Assembly: GCA_005883625.1 (NCBI GenBank)
Contig: VBDU01000069.1
Coordinates: 17,003 to 81,002, forward strand
Length of the DNA: 64,000 bases
Reading direction: 5' to 3'
Origin: Chloroflexota bacterium
Lineage (GTDB): Bacteria > Chloroflexota > Limnocylindria > P2-11E
The notes beneath the pieces are model-generated. The model saw nothing but the letters and a program-made list of their open reading frames with translations. It was not told the DNA's origin and made no database searches. A program made the position numbers and the translations under genes. Below are positions 19,589-30,128 of the stretch, piece after piece; within the stretch, counting starts at the first letter, position 1; the number at the start of each line of letters is the position of its first letter.

Positions 19589-20908
19589 ATGATTTCGGTG
19601 GGTCAATTCATCGCCACGCTCACGCTGCTCATCGCATCGCTCCTACCCGCTCGCTCGCTCGCCGCGCTCCCGCCGCAAGCCACCGCATCCGCGACCGCGA
19701 CCTGCGTGTCGCAGACCGGCCCCGGCATCCCGCCGCCCGCCGTCATCCCGACAAAGCTCTCCGGATTCCACGCGGCCTGGTACGGACAGAGCGGCTACAT
19801 GCAGCTCTGCGCCGGCGAGCGCGCGACCGCGACGCTCGCGTACCTCAACTCGGGATCGCGGGGCTGGGTCTCCGGTCGCATGGGCGAGGTCGCGTACCTC
19901 GGCACGTGGGCAAGCGAGCCGGGCCAGGACCAGCCGAGCATCCTCGGTGGCGACGGGCAGCGCGGCTCGCCGGCCACCGGCTGGCCACGCTGGAATCGCA
20001 TCGCGATCCAGCCGGCCGACTATGTCGGCCCGGGACAGGTCGCCTGGTTCCAGTTCAGCGTCCAGGCGCCGAACACGCCCGGCACGTACCGCCTGTACGT
20101 GCGACCGCTCGTCGAGGGCGCGACGTGGCTCGAGGATGTCGGCGTCTTCTGGCAGGTGACGGTCCTGAATTCGGACGGCACCACGCCGAGGCCCACGCCG
20201 CCCGATCCGGCGGGCGTCCGCTTCCAGATCGACGACGGGGTGGGCGCGCGCGACATCGCGCTCGTGCATCAAGGCGTGCAGCACGTCGCCGCGTATCTCG
20301 ACACGAACGCGGGCGGCGCGCGGCGCACCGCGTCGCTCGTGCACGTCTACGTCGGCGACGGAACGGAGCGGTACTGCTGCCTCACGTCGGGGGACCGCTA
20401 CGAGGTCGTGACGTCGAACAAGGCGTGGGCGGCGCCGCAGGCCGCGGCGCCCGACACGTGGGCGCCAGACACCGAGCGCACTGAGCTCGCGGCGCACGAG
20501 TACGTGCACCTCTGGCAGTACGCGCTCGGCGGGCGGCCCTGCATGCTCGGCGTGCGCTGGCTCTCGGAGGGCATGGCGGAATCGTTCGCGTACCGCTCGC
20601 TCATTGCGGACGGGATCATCCCGCAGGCGAACCTCGACACGTTCACCAAGCGGCAGCTGCGGAACGCCACGAACCCCGTCCCGCTCCGCACCCTCGAGAC
20701 CGCGTGGCCCTCCGATGCGAACCCGTTCGCGGTCTCCTACCTCGCGGTCGATCGCCTCCTGGGGTCGAACGGTCCGCGGATCAGAGACTTCTGCGTGCGC
20801 GTGGGCCGCGGCGAAGAGTGGCGCACGGCGTTCGCGTCATCGTTCGGCATGACGACCGACGCGTTCTACCAGAGCTTCGAGCAGCTCCGCGCCGACTACG
20901 TCCGCTAG
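19589..20908 (+). CDS. Secreted HExxH metallopeptidase-like protein with N-terminal shared module
   Basis: Signal peptide; shared module 19703..20169; ELAAHEYVHLWQYALGG...WLSEGMAESFAYRS gluzincin-like. Confidence 0.8.
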   Translation: MISVGQFIATLTLLIASLLPARSLAALPPQATASATATCVSQTGPGIPPPAVIPTKLSGFHAAWYGQSGYMQLCAGERATATLAYLNSGSRGWVSGRMGEVAYLGTWASEPGQDQPSILGGDGQRGSPATGWPRWNRIAIQPADYVGPGQVAWFQFSVQAPNTPGTYRLYVRPLVEGATWLEDVGVFWQVTVLNSDGTTPRPTPPDPAGVRFQIDDGVGARDIALVHQGVQHVAAYLDTNAGGARRTASLVHVYVGDGTERYCCLTSGDRYEVVTSNKAWAAPQAAAPDTWAPDTERTELAAHEYVHLWQYALGGRPCMLGVRWLSEGMAESFAYRSLIADGIIPQANLDTFTKRQLRNATNPVPLRTLETAWPSDANPFAVSYLAVDRLLGSNGPRIRDFCVRVGRGEEWRTAFASSFGMTTDAFYQSFEQLRADYVR

Positions 20909-20928
20909 GCGCGCGCGCCGGACGACGG

Positions 20929-21759
20929 TCAGCGGCCGGCCGCGACGAGAGCGCGCGCCGCCTCGGCGGCGATGAGACCGCGGCTCCGCAGGAACTCCGC
21001 GACGTGACGGTCGTAGTCCCACGGCCGCTCGAGGTTGGCGCAGTGCCCGGCGCCGTCGATGACGCGGATCTCGGCGTCGGCGATCTGCCGGGCGAGCTCC
21101 TCCTGGGCGGGACGTGAGCGGTCCGCGCTCCCGCACACGATCATGGTCGGCGCACGGATCCCCGCGTGCAGCCCGGGCGGGTCGGGCTCTTCGAGCGCGA
21201 GGAGCAGGTTCACGATGCTCTCGGCGTCCCCGCCGCGTTCGATCGCGACGTCGACGAGGTAGCGGTAGAAGACCGACGCCCGGAAAGCGTTCGTGAAGTT
21301 CCGTGCGAAGTGCTCGCGGCGGTAGGCGAGGCCGGCGCTCCGGTACCGCGGGACGTGACGTGGCGCGATGCCCTTCGTCACCGGGAAGCTCGGCCGGCCC
21401 GCGCCGTAATAGCCGCCGCCGGTGAGCACGAGCGCGCGCGCCTGCTCGGGCCGCTGGTTCGCCATGTGCTTCGCCGTGACCGCGCCGACCGACAGGCCCA
21501 CGATGACGGCGGGCCCGCGTCGGGCCTCGTCGACCGCGTTCCAGCACGCCGCCGCGACGTCGCTCATCGCGAGCCCGCGCTGCGACGCCGGCGAGCGCCC
21601 GAGCCCCGGCAGGTCGATCGCGACGCAGGTCGCCCAACGCGCGAAATGCGCGAGCTGGAACGTCCAGCAGGTCAGGTCGTGCGGGAGCGGGTGCAGGAAC
21701 ACGAGCGTCGGCCCGTCACGGCCGACGCGCTCCCAGTACAAACGGCCCCCGATGTGCAT
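20929..21759 (-). CDS. Alpha/beta hydrolase
   Basis: LVFLHPLPHDLTCW...VGLSVGAVTAKHMANQRPEQARALVL...GAGHCANLERP. Confidence 0.88.
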   Translation of the reverse strand: MHIGGRLYWERVGRDGPTLVFLHPLPHDLTCWTFQLAHFARWATCVAIDLPGLGRSPASQRGLAMSDVAAACWNAVDEARRGPAVIVGLSVGAVTAKHMANQRPEQARALVLTGGGYYGAGRPSFPVTKGIAPRHVPRYRSAGLAYRREHFARNFTNAFRASVFYRYLVDVAIERGGDAESIVNLLLALEEPDPPGLHAGIRAPTMIVCGSADRSRPAQEELARQIADAEIRVIDGAGHCANLERPWDYDRHVAEFLRSRGLIAAEAARALVAAGR

Positions 21760-21853
21760 CACCACCCGCCACCAGACTACGAGCGAACGCGCGAGAGGCG
21801 TCGCGGCGCGTCTTGAATAGACTCGTCGCAAGACCGCAGGGGAGGTCCGTCGA

Positions 21854-22312
21854 GTGGAGCTCAAGCCCGGTGACGTCGCGCCCGCGTTCACGCTGCCCGA
21901 CACGGACGGAAAGATGGTCTCGAGCACGGATTTCCCCGGGAAGCCCTTCGTCGTGTACTTCTATCCCAAGGACGACACGCCGGGGTGCACGACCGAGGCC
22001 TGCCAGTTCACCGACAACATCTCGCAGTTCGAGTTCCTTGGCGTTCCCGTGCTCGGGATCTCGCAGGACGACGCGGCGTCGCACCGGGCCTTCGCCGACA
22101 AATACCGGCTGCGCGTCCGTCTGCTGAGCGACCCGGACCGCAAGGTCCACGAGGCCTACGGCGCCTGGGGCGAGCGGCCCGGCCGCGGTATCGGCGTCAT
22201 CCGCTCGACCTTCCTCGTCGGCACCGACGGGAAGATCCATCGTGCGTGGTACTTCGTGAAGCCCGACGGCCACGCGCTCGAGGTGCTCAGCGCGTTGAAG
22301 CCCGCCGCGTGA
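21854..22312 (+). CDS. bcp: Thioredoxin-dependent peroxiredoxin (Bcp family)
   Basis: YFYPKDDTPGCTTEACQFTDN motif. Confidence 0.95.
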   Translation: MELKPGDVAPAFTLPDTDGKMVSSTDFPGKPFVVYFYPKDDTPGCTTEACQFTDNISQFEFLGVPVLGISQDDAASHRAFADKYRLRVRLLSDPDRKVHEAYGAWGERPGRGIGVIRSTFLVGTDGKIHRAWYFVKPDGHALEVLSALKPAA

Positions 22313-22313
22313 G

Positions 22314-22502
22314 CTAGGCCCTGCGCCGCAGGAACGCGACCGCGGCCGCGCCGAAGAGGTAGAAACCGGCGCCGATCGCGGCCGTCGTGTAGTCGGTCAC
22401 CGGCTTGCCGCCTACGAACCACACGACGCTCACACCGAGGCCGTAGAGGCCGCCGACGAAGAGGAGCCACATCGCGACCGTCATGACGGCGCGGTCGATC
22501 AC
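22314..22502 (-). CDS. Small membrane protein
   Basis: 62 aa, two hydrophobic helices. Confidence 0.6.
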   Translation of the reverse strand: MIDRAVMTVAMWLLFVGGLYGLGVSVVWFVGGKPVTDYTTAAIGAGFYLFGAAAVAFLRRRA

Positions 22503-23236
22503 TGCTCGAGCGGCGGCCGCTGGTCCAGCCGAATGAGCCGCCAGGACTCGCCGTACGAGTAGCCTGCGTCCTTCCCGATCTGCTTCGCGAACCCGCGGAT
22601 CAGCTGCTCGACGGTGGGGTCGTCGAACTGCGAACGGTGCGCGCGGACCGCGCGGAGCTTGGTCTCGAACACGTCGCTCACGTCCACCACGACGTCCCCG
22701 CGCTCGAAGGACTGGAGGAAGAGCGCCTTCGGTTTGTGCGGCTCGAGTCGCTCGTCCTTCCAGAGCTCGGGGAACATCTGGCGCGTCGACGCGTCCGGAT
22801 TGATCGACCGGAGCACGACCTCGCCGGTCGCGATGTGATCCGGATGGTTCACGTAGAAGTCGCCGGCGTAGCGCGTTGTCGGGTCCATCGTGAGGATCGC
22901 GTCCGGGCGATGGACGCGGACCTGGCGGGCGACGTCCTTCCGCACCTCAAGCGTCGGGTAGAGGTAGCCGTCCTCATGACCCAGGAAGACCACGTCCTTC
23001 ACGCCAAGGATCCGCGCGGCCTCGCGCTGCTCGGCGAGACGGACGTCGCGCAGCTTCTCGCGCGTCATGGTCTCGTCCTGCGATCCGGACGCGCCGTTGG
23101 TGACCATGCAGTAGGTCACCTCGACACCGGCTTTCGTCCACTTCGCGACCGTTCCTGCCATGCCGAACTCGGCGTCGTCGGGATGGGCGTACACGACGAG
23201 CTCGCGCTCGATCTCGAGCTGGTCGTAGAACTTCAT
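22499..23236 (-). CDS. PIG-L/LmbE-family deacetylase
   Basis: VVYAHPDDAEFGMAGTVAKW ... NHPDHIATGEVVL. Confidence 0.93.
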   Translation of the reverse strand: MKFYDQLEIERELVVYAHPDDAEFGMAGTVAKWTKAGVEVTYCMVTNGASGSQDETMTREKLRDVRLAEQREAARILGVKDVVFLGHEDGYLYPTLEVRKDVARQVRVHRPDAILTMDPTTRYAGDFYVNHPDHIATGEVVLRSINPDASTRQMFPELWKDERLEPHKPKALFLQSFERGDVVVDVSDVFETKLRAVRAHRSQFDDPTVEQLIRGFAKQIGKDAGYSYGESWRLIRLDQRPPLEQ

Positions 23237-24081
23237 GCTGCGGCGAAGAGCCGGGCGAGCAGCACGGCCCCGTCGACCAGGCGCGGCCCCGGCCGGCTGA
23301 AGAACGCATTGCCGTCGACCGGATGGACGCGACCCGCGCGCACCGCCGGGACCTCGTCCCACCCGGGGAGCCTTCGCAGGCGCTGGCCGTCGCTCGCCGC
23401 GCGCCGCTCGTCGAAGCCGCACGGCATGAGCACGAGCACGTCGGGCGACGCCGCGACGACCTCGGCCCACGCGATCTCGCGGGAGCGCTCGCCGGGCGAT
23501 CCGAGCACGTCGGTGCCGCCGGCGATCTCGACCTGCTCCGGCACCCAATGGCCGCCGTTGAAGAGCGGGTCCAGCCATTCGAGGCAGGCGACCCGCGGGC
23601 GCGAGCGGCCGGCGCTGCGCGTCCGCACCGCCTCGAGGCGCGCGCGGAGTGACGCGACGAGCAGCTCGGCGGCGCGCGCGCGCCCGATCGCGTTGCCGAC
23701 GCGCCTGACGTCCTCGAGCATGCCGTCGAGCGAGCTCGCGTCGAGGGGCACGACCGGTGCGCGCAGCGCTCTCGGCACCTGGTCAAGCGTGATCGCGCAG
23801 ACCGCGCAGAGCGTCTGACCGAGGATGAGGTCGGGCCGTGCGTCGCGGAGCGCGCCCGCGTCGAGATGGAACGTGCTCTCGCGTCGCTCTGCGGCCGTCT
23901 TCACCGCGGCATCGATCTCGTGGCTCGTCGCATCCGGAGGGAGCGAGGTCCGCGTCACGCGCGGAAGGCGGCGGACCTGCGGCGGATGGTCGTCGTCGTG
24001 CGTCACCGCCACGAGATCGTCCGCGGCGCCGAGCGCACACGCGATCTCGGTCGCGGCGGGAACCAGAGAGACGAGTCGCAT
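23233..24081 (-). CDS. BtuF-like cobalamin/ABC substrate-binding protein
   Basis: RLVSLVPAATEIACALGAADDLVAVTHDDDHPP ... no obvious signal peptide. Confidence 0.85.
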   Translation of the reverse strand: MRLVSLVPAATEIACALGAADDLVAVTHDDDHPPQVRRLPRVTRTSLPPDATSHEIDAAVKTAAERRESTFHLDAGALRDARPDLILGQTLCAVCAITLDQVPRALRAPVVPLDASSLDGMLEDVRRVGNAIGRARAAELLVASLRARLEAVRTRSAGRSRPRVACLEWLDPLFNGGHWVPEQVEIAGGTDVLGSPGERSREIAWAEVVAASPDVLVLMPCGFDERRAASDGQRLRRLPGWDEVPAVRAGRVHPVDGNAFFSRPGPRLVDGAVLLARLFAAA

Positions 24082-24734
24082 CAGGGCGCGCCGAGGATGT
24101 CGAGCTGCACGAAGCCATTCTCGCCGCGCCGCTCCCCTGGGCGCCACCGCAGGGGTCGGCCGAAGAGCGGACCGGCGAAAGCGAAGGAGTGGTATTCGCC
24201 GTTCTCGCCGCACGGATCGATGGGCAGGCCGGTCACCTCCGTGAGGAACCGCTCGTCGATCACCCGGCCGAGCCAGGCCGCGTCGAGCTTGGCCGTCTCG
24301 CAGCAGGTGATCACCGCGCGGCCCCCGCCCGCGACGAACTCGGCGAGCAGCGCCGCGGGACGCTCGCCCCACAGCGGCTCGACGTGCTCCAGGCCCGCGC
24401 CACACACGCGCTTCTCGTACCACGCGCGAACGTCGGCGAGATGGATGTCGCCGAAGACGACGCCGGCGAACCCCTCCGCCGCCAGGGCACCGAGCGCCGC
24501 GCGCAGGGCCAGGTCGAAGCCCTCCCAGGTCGTGCCGATCGGGCGAAGGTCCGCGCCGATCGCCGCGGCCTGTGCGCGAATGAGCTCGACGCGGGTGGCG
24601 TGGAAGCGGACGCGACCGGTGGCGGCGTCGTGGAAGCAGAGCAGCGTGTCGACCGAGAGCCCCCGGGCTCGCGCGCGCGTCACCGCGAGCGCGCTGTCCT
24701 TGCCGCCGGACCACATGGCGGCGTAGCGCTTCAC
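24081..24734 (-). CDS. Diphthine-ammonia ligase-like (Dph6/MJ0570) ATP pyrophosphatase
   Basis: AAMWSGGKDSALAVTRAR ... VVFGDIHL ... PIDPCGENGEYHSFAF. Confidence 0.9.
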   Translation of the reverse strand: MKRYAAMWSGGKDSALAVTRARARGLSVDTLLCFHDAATGRVRFHATRVELIRAQAAAIGADLRPIGTTWEGFDLALRAALGALAAEGFAGVVFGDIHLADVRAWYEKRVCGAGLEHVEPLWGERPAALLAEFVAGGGRAVITCCETAKLDAAWLGRVIDERFLTEVTGLPIDPCGENGEYHSFAFAGPLFGRPLRWRPGERRGENGFVQLDILGAP

Positions 24735-24750
24735 GGGCGTGTCGGACCGC

Positions 24751-26808
24751 TCAGTCGGGCGCGCCGAGCACTCCGTCCGGGGAGGCCAGGACGTCCCAGG
24801 GATTCCCGGCGAGGTCGCTGATCCCTGCCGCCTCGCTGATGGTCGCCGGCAGCTGCAGCCCCGGGTTCGTTCCCGCCTGCACGATCGTCGGGCTGGCCTT
24901 CAGCACGATCGTGAGGACGCGATTGGGCGGGTAGGGCGTGCCGGCGAGCGCCTCGGTGGCGGTGTTCAGAGTGCAGGCGTTCGTGCCGCACACGATGTCA
25001 GCGAACGTCCCATCCGCGTCGACGCCCTGGATCCTCGCCCCGGGTGCGATCTTCATGTCCTTGCTGAAGGCGATCTTGATGACGTCCCCGGCGTCGAACG
25101 TGTTCGCCAGGCCCGCGACCGTCGTGACGCGCGCGTCGATCGAACGCGGGTCGGCGTTCGGACCGACCGGCGTCGGCGGCGTCTCGACCGTGATGAAGTT
25201 GCCGTACGCCCAGAGCGTCGCGTTCGTGACCGGGTTCGTCACGCCGACGCGATAGCAGTAGAACCCGCTCGAGATCTGTCGATCGAGGAACGCGACCGTG
25301 TCCTGGCCGCGCGGGATCTGGACGGTCCCGCGCGGGGCATACCCGCCGCCGCTCGACTCGCACGACGGGCCGATCGCCGTGACCGACGTGCCCCAGACCT
25401 GATACACGATGTCGTCGACGTTCGTCGGCGGCTCGGTGATCGTGATCTGGATGTCGTCCTGCACGTTCTCGTTGTCGTAATCGTCCACGTTGCCGACGAC
25501 GGTGACGGCGGCGCGCCCGACGTCGTTCGTGATCGTGAAGCTCGACATCCCGGTGGGATCGGCGCTGTACGTCATGGTGATGCCGTCGCCCGTCGAGAGC
25601 AGCTGCTCGAACTGCGCGAGCGACAGGGTCATGTTCCCGAGCATGAACACGTCGTTGCCGTCGTAACGGAACGTCTTCGTGCCACCCGAGTCCACGAAAT
25701 AGTGCTCGTCCAGATTCACGGCGCCGACCGCGATCGTGTACGAGGACGAGGTCGCGGGTGGCGGGATGAAGCGGACCGGCGCCCCGACGCCGACGATCTC
25801 GGTCGGGAAGTTCGTCGCGTTCAGGTCGAGGGCGTTGTTGTTGTTGGTGTCCTGGAAGAAGATGGGCCGCACGTTCGCGTTGCCGTTCGTCGACGTGACC
25901 GTGACGTCGATCGTCCCCGAGGGCGGGATGACGACACAGTCCACGTAGCTCGTCCCTTTCTGGATGCCGCCCACGGTCGCGAACGTCGCCGCAGTCGAAA
26001 GGTCGGCCTTGTCGTCGCCCACGACCTTGCCGCTCGCATCGGTCTCGGCGTCCCGGAACGAGCCGTTCACCGGGTACGTCGCGGCGTCGACGAACGCGAG
26101 ATCGAGGCAGCCGGTGATCCCGTTCGCCTGCGCGGTGTACGACCGGGTCGTGTTGATGGCCTGCGTCAGCGCTGTCGTCGGCGAGACGAGGACACCGGTG
26201 AGATCGACGGCCCTTACGGTCACCTGCCAGAAGACGCCGAAGTCCTCCATCCAATTGGCTCCCTCGACGAGCGGACGGATGTAGAGGCGGTACGTCCCTG
26301 GCTGCTGCGGCGCCTGGATGGTGAACTGGAACCACGAGACCTGGTTCGGCCCGACGTAGTCGGCCGGTTGCGCCGCGACCCGGTTGTAGCGCGGCCAACC
26401 GGTCGCGGGCGAGCCGTTCGTCCCGTCGCCGCCGAGCGAGCTCGGCTGGTCCTGCCCCGGGAGCGGGGTCCACGTTCCGAGGAACGCCATCTCGCCGAGC
26501 CGGCCGCTCACCCAGCCGCGGGTGCCCGAGTTGTAGTAGGCGACGACCGCGGTCGACTTATCGCCGGGGCAGAGCGTCGGATAGCCGGACTGCCCGTACC
26601 ACGAGGCGTGGAAGCCCGGGAGGCCGGACGGCACGGTCCCAGGAGGGGCGATTCCGGGGCCGACCGACGACACGCAGGCCTGCGCTCGCGATGTCCCGGA
26701 GGGCGCGACCTGCGCGGCCCGGCTCGGCCCGGCGGGCGCCGTCGCGGCGACGAGCGCCACGACGGCGAACGCTGTGAGGAGGCGGACGGCGACACGCACC
26801 CGCTCCAT
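24751..26808 (-). CDS. Large secreted protein with N-terminal shared module and Ig-like/adhesin-like C-terminal regions
   Basis: Signal peptide; shared module 26210..26676; Thr/Asp/Asn-rich remainder. Confidence 0.8.
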   Translation of the reverse strand: MERVRVAVRLLTAFAVVALVAATAPAGPSRAAQVAPSGTSRAQACVSSVGPGIAPPGTVPSGLPGFHASWYGQSGYPTLCPGDKSTAVVAYYNSGTRGWVSGRLGEMAFLGTWTPLPGQDQPSSLGGDGTNGSPATGWPRYNRVAAQPADYVGPNQVSWFQFTIQAPQQPGTYRLYIRPLVEGANWMEDFGVFWQVTVRAVDLTGVLVSPTTALTQAINTTRSYTAQANGITGCLDLAFVDAATYPVNGSFRDAETDASGKVVGDDKADLSTAATFATVGGIQKGTSYVDCVVIPPSGTIDVTVTSTNGNANVRPIFFQDTNNNNALDLNATNFPTEIVGVGAPVRFIPPPATSSSYTIAVGAVNLDEHYFVDSGGTKTFRYDGNDVFMLGNMTLSLAQFEQLLSTGDGITMTYSADPTGMSSFTITNDVGRAAVTVVGNVDDYDNENVQDDIQITITEPPTNVDDIVYQVWGTSVTAIGPSCESSGGGYAPRGTVQIPRGQDTVAFLDRQISSGFYCYRVGVTNPVTNATLWAYGNFITVETPPTPVGPNADPRSIDARVTTVAGLANTFDAGDVIKIAFSKDMKIAPGARIQGVDADGTFADIVCGTNACTLNTATEALAGTPYPPNRVLTIVLKASPTIVQAGTNPGLQLPATISEAAGISDLAGNPWDVLASPDGVLGAPD

Positions 26809-26861
26809 TGAAACGCATCGGGCGACCGGGGCGCCGGTGGCCTCCATAGACTCCCGGGACC

Positions 26862-27971
26862 GTGGGACTGGGGAAGCCCGACGACGGGCTGGCGGCGACG
26901 CCCCCGATGGGCTGGAACAGCTGGAATCGGTTCGGCACGAAGGTCGACGAGGCCCTGGTCCGCGAGACCGCCGAGGCGATCGTCGCAACCGGGATGCGCG
27001 AGGCCGGCTACCGCTACGTCGTCATTGACGACGGGTGGGAGGCCGGCGAGCGCGACGCCCATGGCGACCTCGTCGCCGACCCGGCGAAGTTCCCGCACGG
27101 GATCCGGGCCGTCGCCGATCACGTGCACGCGCTGGACCTGCGGTTCGGCATCTACACCGACGCCGGGACGAACACGTGTCAGGGACTTCCCGCGAGCCTC
27201 GGCTACGAGTTCCGTGACGCGCGACGGTTCGCCGAATGGGGCGTCGACTACGTGAAGGTCGACTGGTGCCATACGAACGGCCTCGGGCCGCGCGCGCTCT
27301 ACGCGAAGTGGGCGCTGGCGATCGCGGCGGCCGAACGACCCATCGTGCTATCGATCTGCGAGTGGGGCCGCTCGCGTCCGTGGGAGTGGGCGCCGTCGGT
27401 CGGGCACCTGTGGCGCACCTGCTGGGACATCCAGGACACGTGGGCCTCCCTCACGGGCGTGCTCGACCGTCAGGCGGGCCTCTACAGCTACGCCGGGCCG
27501 AGCCACTGGAACGATCCGGACATGCTCGAGATCGGGAACGGCGGGATGACCGCGCTCGAGTACCGCACACACCTGGGGCTCTGGGCGATGCTCGCGGCGC
27601 CGCTCATGGCGGGGAATGACCTCCGCACGATGACCGACGAGACACGCGCGCTCCTCAGCGCGCCGGAGGTCCTCGCGATCGATCAGGATCCGCTCGGCCG
27701 TCAGGCGCGTCGCGTGCGTGCGAGCGACGGGGCCGAGGTATGGGTCCGCGACCTCGCCGGTGGCGCGCAGGCCGTCGCGTTGGCGAATCGCGACGACTGC
27801 GCGCGCGAGATCGCGGTCGAGTGGACGGACCTCGGGCTTCCGGCGGGGACGATCCGCGGCGTGCGCGACCTGTGGCTCCGTGAGGACGTGGGGCACCTCC
27901 GCGACGGCCATGCGATCTCGGTGCCGCCGCACGACACGGCGCTCCTGAGGATCGCTGCGCCGCTAGGCTAG
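26862..27971 (+). CDS. GH27-like alpha-galactosidase
   Basis: TPPMGWNSWNRFGTKVDEALVRETAEAIV...YVVIDDGWE...VDYVKVDWCH...HWNDPDMLEIGNGGMT. Confidence 0.95.
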   Translation: MGLGKPDDGLAATPPMGWNSWNRFGTKVDEALVRETAEAIVATGMREAGYRYVVIDDGWEAGERDAHGDLVADPAKFPHGIRAVADHVHALDLRFGIYTDAGTNTCQGLPASLGYEFRDARRFAEWGVDYVKVDWCHTNGLGPRALYAKWALAIAAAERPIVLSICEWGRSRPWEWAPSVGHLWRTCWDIQDTWASLTGVLDRQAGLYSYAGPSHWNDPDMLEIGNGGMTALEYRTHLGLWAMLAAPLMAGNDLRTMTDETRALLSAPEVLAIDQDPLGRQARRVRASDGAEVWVRDLAGGAQAVALANRDDCAREIAVEWTDLGLPAGTIRGVRDLWLREDVGHLRDGHAISVPPHDTALLRIAAPLG

Positions 27972-27980
27972 CGGCGCCCC

Positions 27981-28997
27981 GTGAAGCTGGACGTCTTTCC
28001 TCACATCCTTCCACGTCCGTACTTCGATCGGATCATGAAGATCGCGTCCGGACCCGCGTCCTACATGCAGAAGCGCGTCGCCTCGATCCCCTGCATCTAC
28101 GACCTCGACGAGCGCTTCCGCGTCATGGAGCGCTTCCCGGAGTACGTCCAAGTCCTCACCCTCGGCTCGCCGCCGGTCGAAGCCCTGGGCGAGGCGGCGC
28201 TCACGCGCGACCTCGCGCGCCTCGCGAACGACTCCATGGCCGAGCTCTGCCGCAGGCATCCCGACCGCTTCCTCGGCTTCGCGGCGGCGCTGCCGATGAA
28301 CGATCCCGACGCATCGGTCGAGGAGACCGCGCGCGCGGTCCGCGACCTCGGCGCCCTCGGCGTGCAGATCTACACGAACGTGAACGGCGTGCCCCTCGAC
28401 GATCCCCGCTACGCGCCGCTCTTCGCTCGCGTCGCGGAGCTCGATCGGACGATCTGGGTGCACCCGGCGCGGACCGCGAAGACGGCCGACTACCCGGGCG
28501 AGTCCGGTTCGCGCTACGAGCTGTGGTGGGCCTTCGGCTGGCCGTACGAGACCGCGGTCTTCATGGCGCGGCTCGTCTTCGCCGGGATCTTCGACCGCCA
28601 TCCCAGTCTGCGGATGCTCACGCACCACGCGGGCGGCATGGTGCCGCACTTCGCCGGGCGCATCGGGCTCGGCCTCGATCAGCTCGGCGCACGCACCCCA
28701 GACGAGGACCTCGCGAAGGTCCGCGCGTCCCTCGCGAAGCGGCCCTACGACTACTTCCGCATGTTCTACGGCGACACGGCGCTCTTCGGCGCCGGCCACG
28801 CGGTCGCCTGCGCGATCGAGTTCTTCGGGGTCGACCACATCCTCTTCGGGACGGATATGCCTTTCGACCCCGAGAAGGGCCCGCAGTTCATCCGCGAGAC
28901 GATCGCCGACCTCGACGCGCTCGAGGTCTCAGCCGCCGAGCGCGCCGCGCTCTACGAGGGGAACGCCCGCCGCCTGCTGCGCATCCAGCCCCGCTAA
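27981..28997 (+). CDS. Amidohydrolase family 2 (ACMSD-like) protein
   Basis: LDVFPHILPRPYFDRI...HPARTAKTADYPGES...LTHHAGGMVPHFAGRI...DHILFGTDMPFDPEKG. Confidence 0.92.
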   Translation: MKLDVFPHILPRPYFDRIMKIASGPASYMQKRVASIPCIYDLDERFRVMERFPEYVQVLTLGSPPVEALGEAALTRDLARLANDSMAELCRRHPDRFLGFAAALPMNDPDASVEETARAVRDLGALGVQIYTNVNGVPLDDPRYAPLFARVAELDRTIWVHPARTAKTADYPGESGSRYELWWAFGWPYETAVFMARLVFAGIFDRHPSLRMLTHHAGGMVPHFAGRIGLGLDQLGARTPDEDLAKVRASLAKRPYDYFRMFYGDTALFGAGHAVACAIEFFGVDHILFGTDMPFDPEKGPQFIRETIADLDALEVSAAERAALYEGNARRLLRIQPR

Positions 28998-29099
28998 ACG
29001 GGACCCCCGGACCTTCGTACTACCCGCGAAGGTGTGATACCGCGCTGACAGCGGTCCTCCCCCGGATGGGTACCCGGCGCGACGCCGGCGAGCCCACGC

Positions 29100-30128
29100 T
29101 TGCTCGCGGTGGGTGTGGTGGGACGCATCGCGGTGGCCGCGCTGTTCGGCATGGGCTTCCTTTCGATCGTCTTTTCCGTGGAAAGCCCGGCCTCGAGCTC
29201 CCGCTCCGCGCTGCTCGACGCGCTCGCCTCCCGCGTGAGCGTCGAGCGCGCCGGCGTGGTCTCCCGCGTGACCGTCGAGCGCGTCGTCGGCAGCGGCGAC
29301 ACCGTGCGCACGGACGCCTCAGGGAGCGCGCTCATCACCTACCCCGACGGCTCGACGGCGATGCTCGACCCGGAGTCGGAGCTCACGATCGAGCTCGTTC
29401 GTGCCGACGGCGGGGACGTGATCGTGCGGATGCAGCAGACCCTCGGTCGCGTGTGGTACGCGGTGAAGCGGACGGTGTCGTCGGGGAGCCGCTACGAGGT
29501 GCGCAGCTCGGCCATGGCGTCCGTCATCCGCGCGGGCTCAGGCTCGTACGTCGTCGTCTCGCCTGACGGCGTCACCACGATCGTCGCGACGGACGGCGAT
29601 GTCGACACGACGGCGAACGGCGCCAGCGTCACCATCCCGGCCGGCTCGGGGACGACGGTGGCCGCGGGCTCGACACCCACGCCACCCCAGCCGGCCCCCG
29701 CGCCGCCTCGCGCGGGCACGCCGTCGCCGGCGGTCTCGGCGACCCCTGCTCCGACCCCGAGCCCGACGCCGAGCCCGGATCCGACGAGCAAGGAGGACTC
29801 GAAGTCGAATAGCTCCAGCTCGTCGAGGTCGAGCGCGCCGCAGGCCTCGACCGAGCCGAATGTCGAGCCGAGCGCGGCGCCGGTCACGAAGACGAGCGAC
29901 AAGGTGAAGGCGTCGAGCGATCCGGTCGTCGCGCCGAGCGCCGAACCGATCACGAAGACGGACCCCGTGAAGAACACCGACCCGGTGAAGCAGAGCGACC
30001 CGCTGATCAAGCCCGATCCGGTCAAGGCCGATCCGGTCAAGCGCGACCCGCTCTCGAAGCCGGAGCCGAAGCACGAGCCCAAGCCGGTCTTCGAGCTTCC
30101 GACCCTCCCGACCCTCAGCGGCCGCTAG
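29100..30128 (+). CDS. FecR-domain exported protein with low-complexity (DPVK) C-terminus
   Basis: GDTVRTDASGSALITYPDGSTAMLDPESELTI; C-terminal Pro/Lys/Asp repeats. Confidence 0.8.
   Translation: MLAVGVVGRIAVAALFGMGFLSIVFSVESPASSSRSALLDALASRVSVERAGVVSRVTVERVVGSGDTVRTDASGSALITYPDGSTAMLDPESELTIELVRADGGDVIVRMQQTLGRVWYAVKRTVSSGSRYEVRSSAMASVIRAGSGSYVVVSPDGVTTIVATDGDVDTTANGASVTIPAGSGTTVAAGSTPTPPQPAPAPPRAGTPSPAVSATPAPTPSPTPSPDPTSKEDSKSNSSSSSRSSAPQASTEPNVEPSAAPVTKTSDKVKASSDPVVAPSAEPITKTDPVKNTDPVKQSDPLIKPDPVKADPVKRDPLSKPEPKHEPKPVFELPTLPTLSGR

Noticed and set aside
29740-30090. Possible CRISPR or tandem DNA repeat in the FecR-protein gene
   Set aside because: The periodicity is protein-level low complexity (DPVK/SDP/TDP) with irregular units and no spacer structure.
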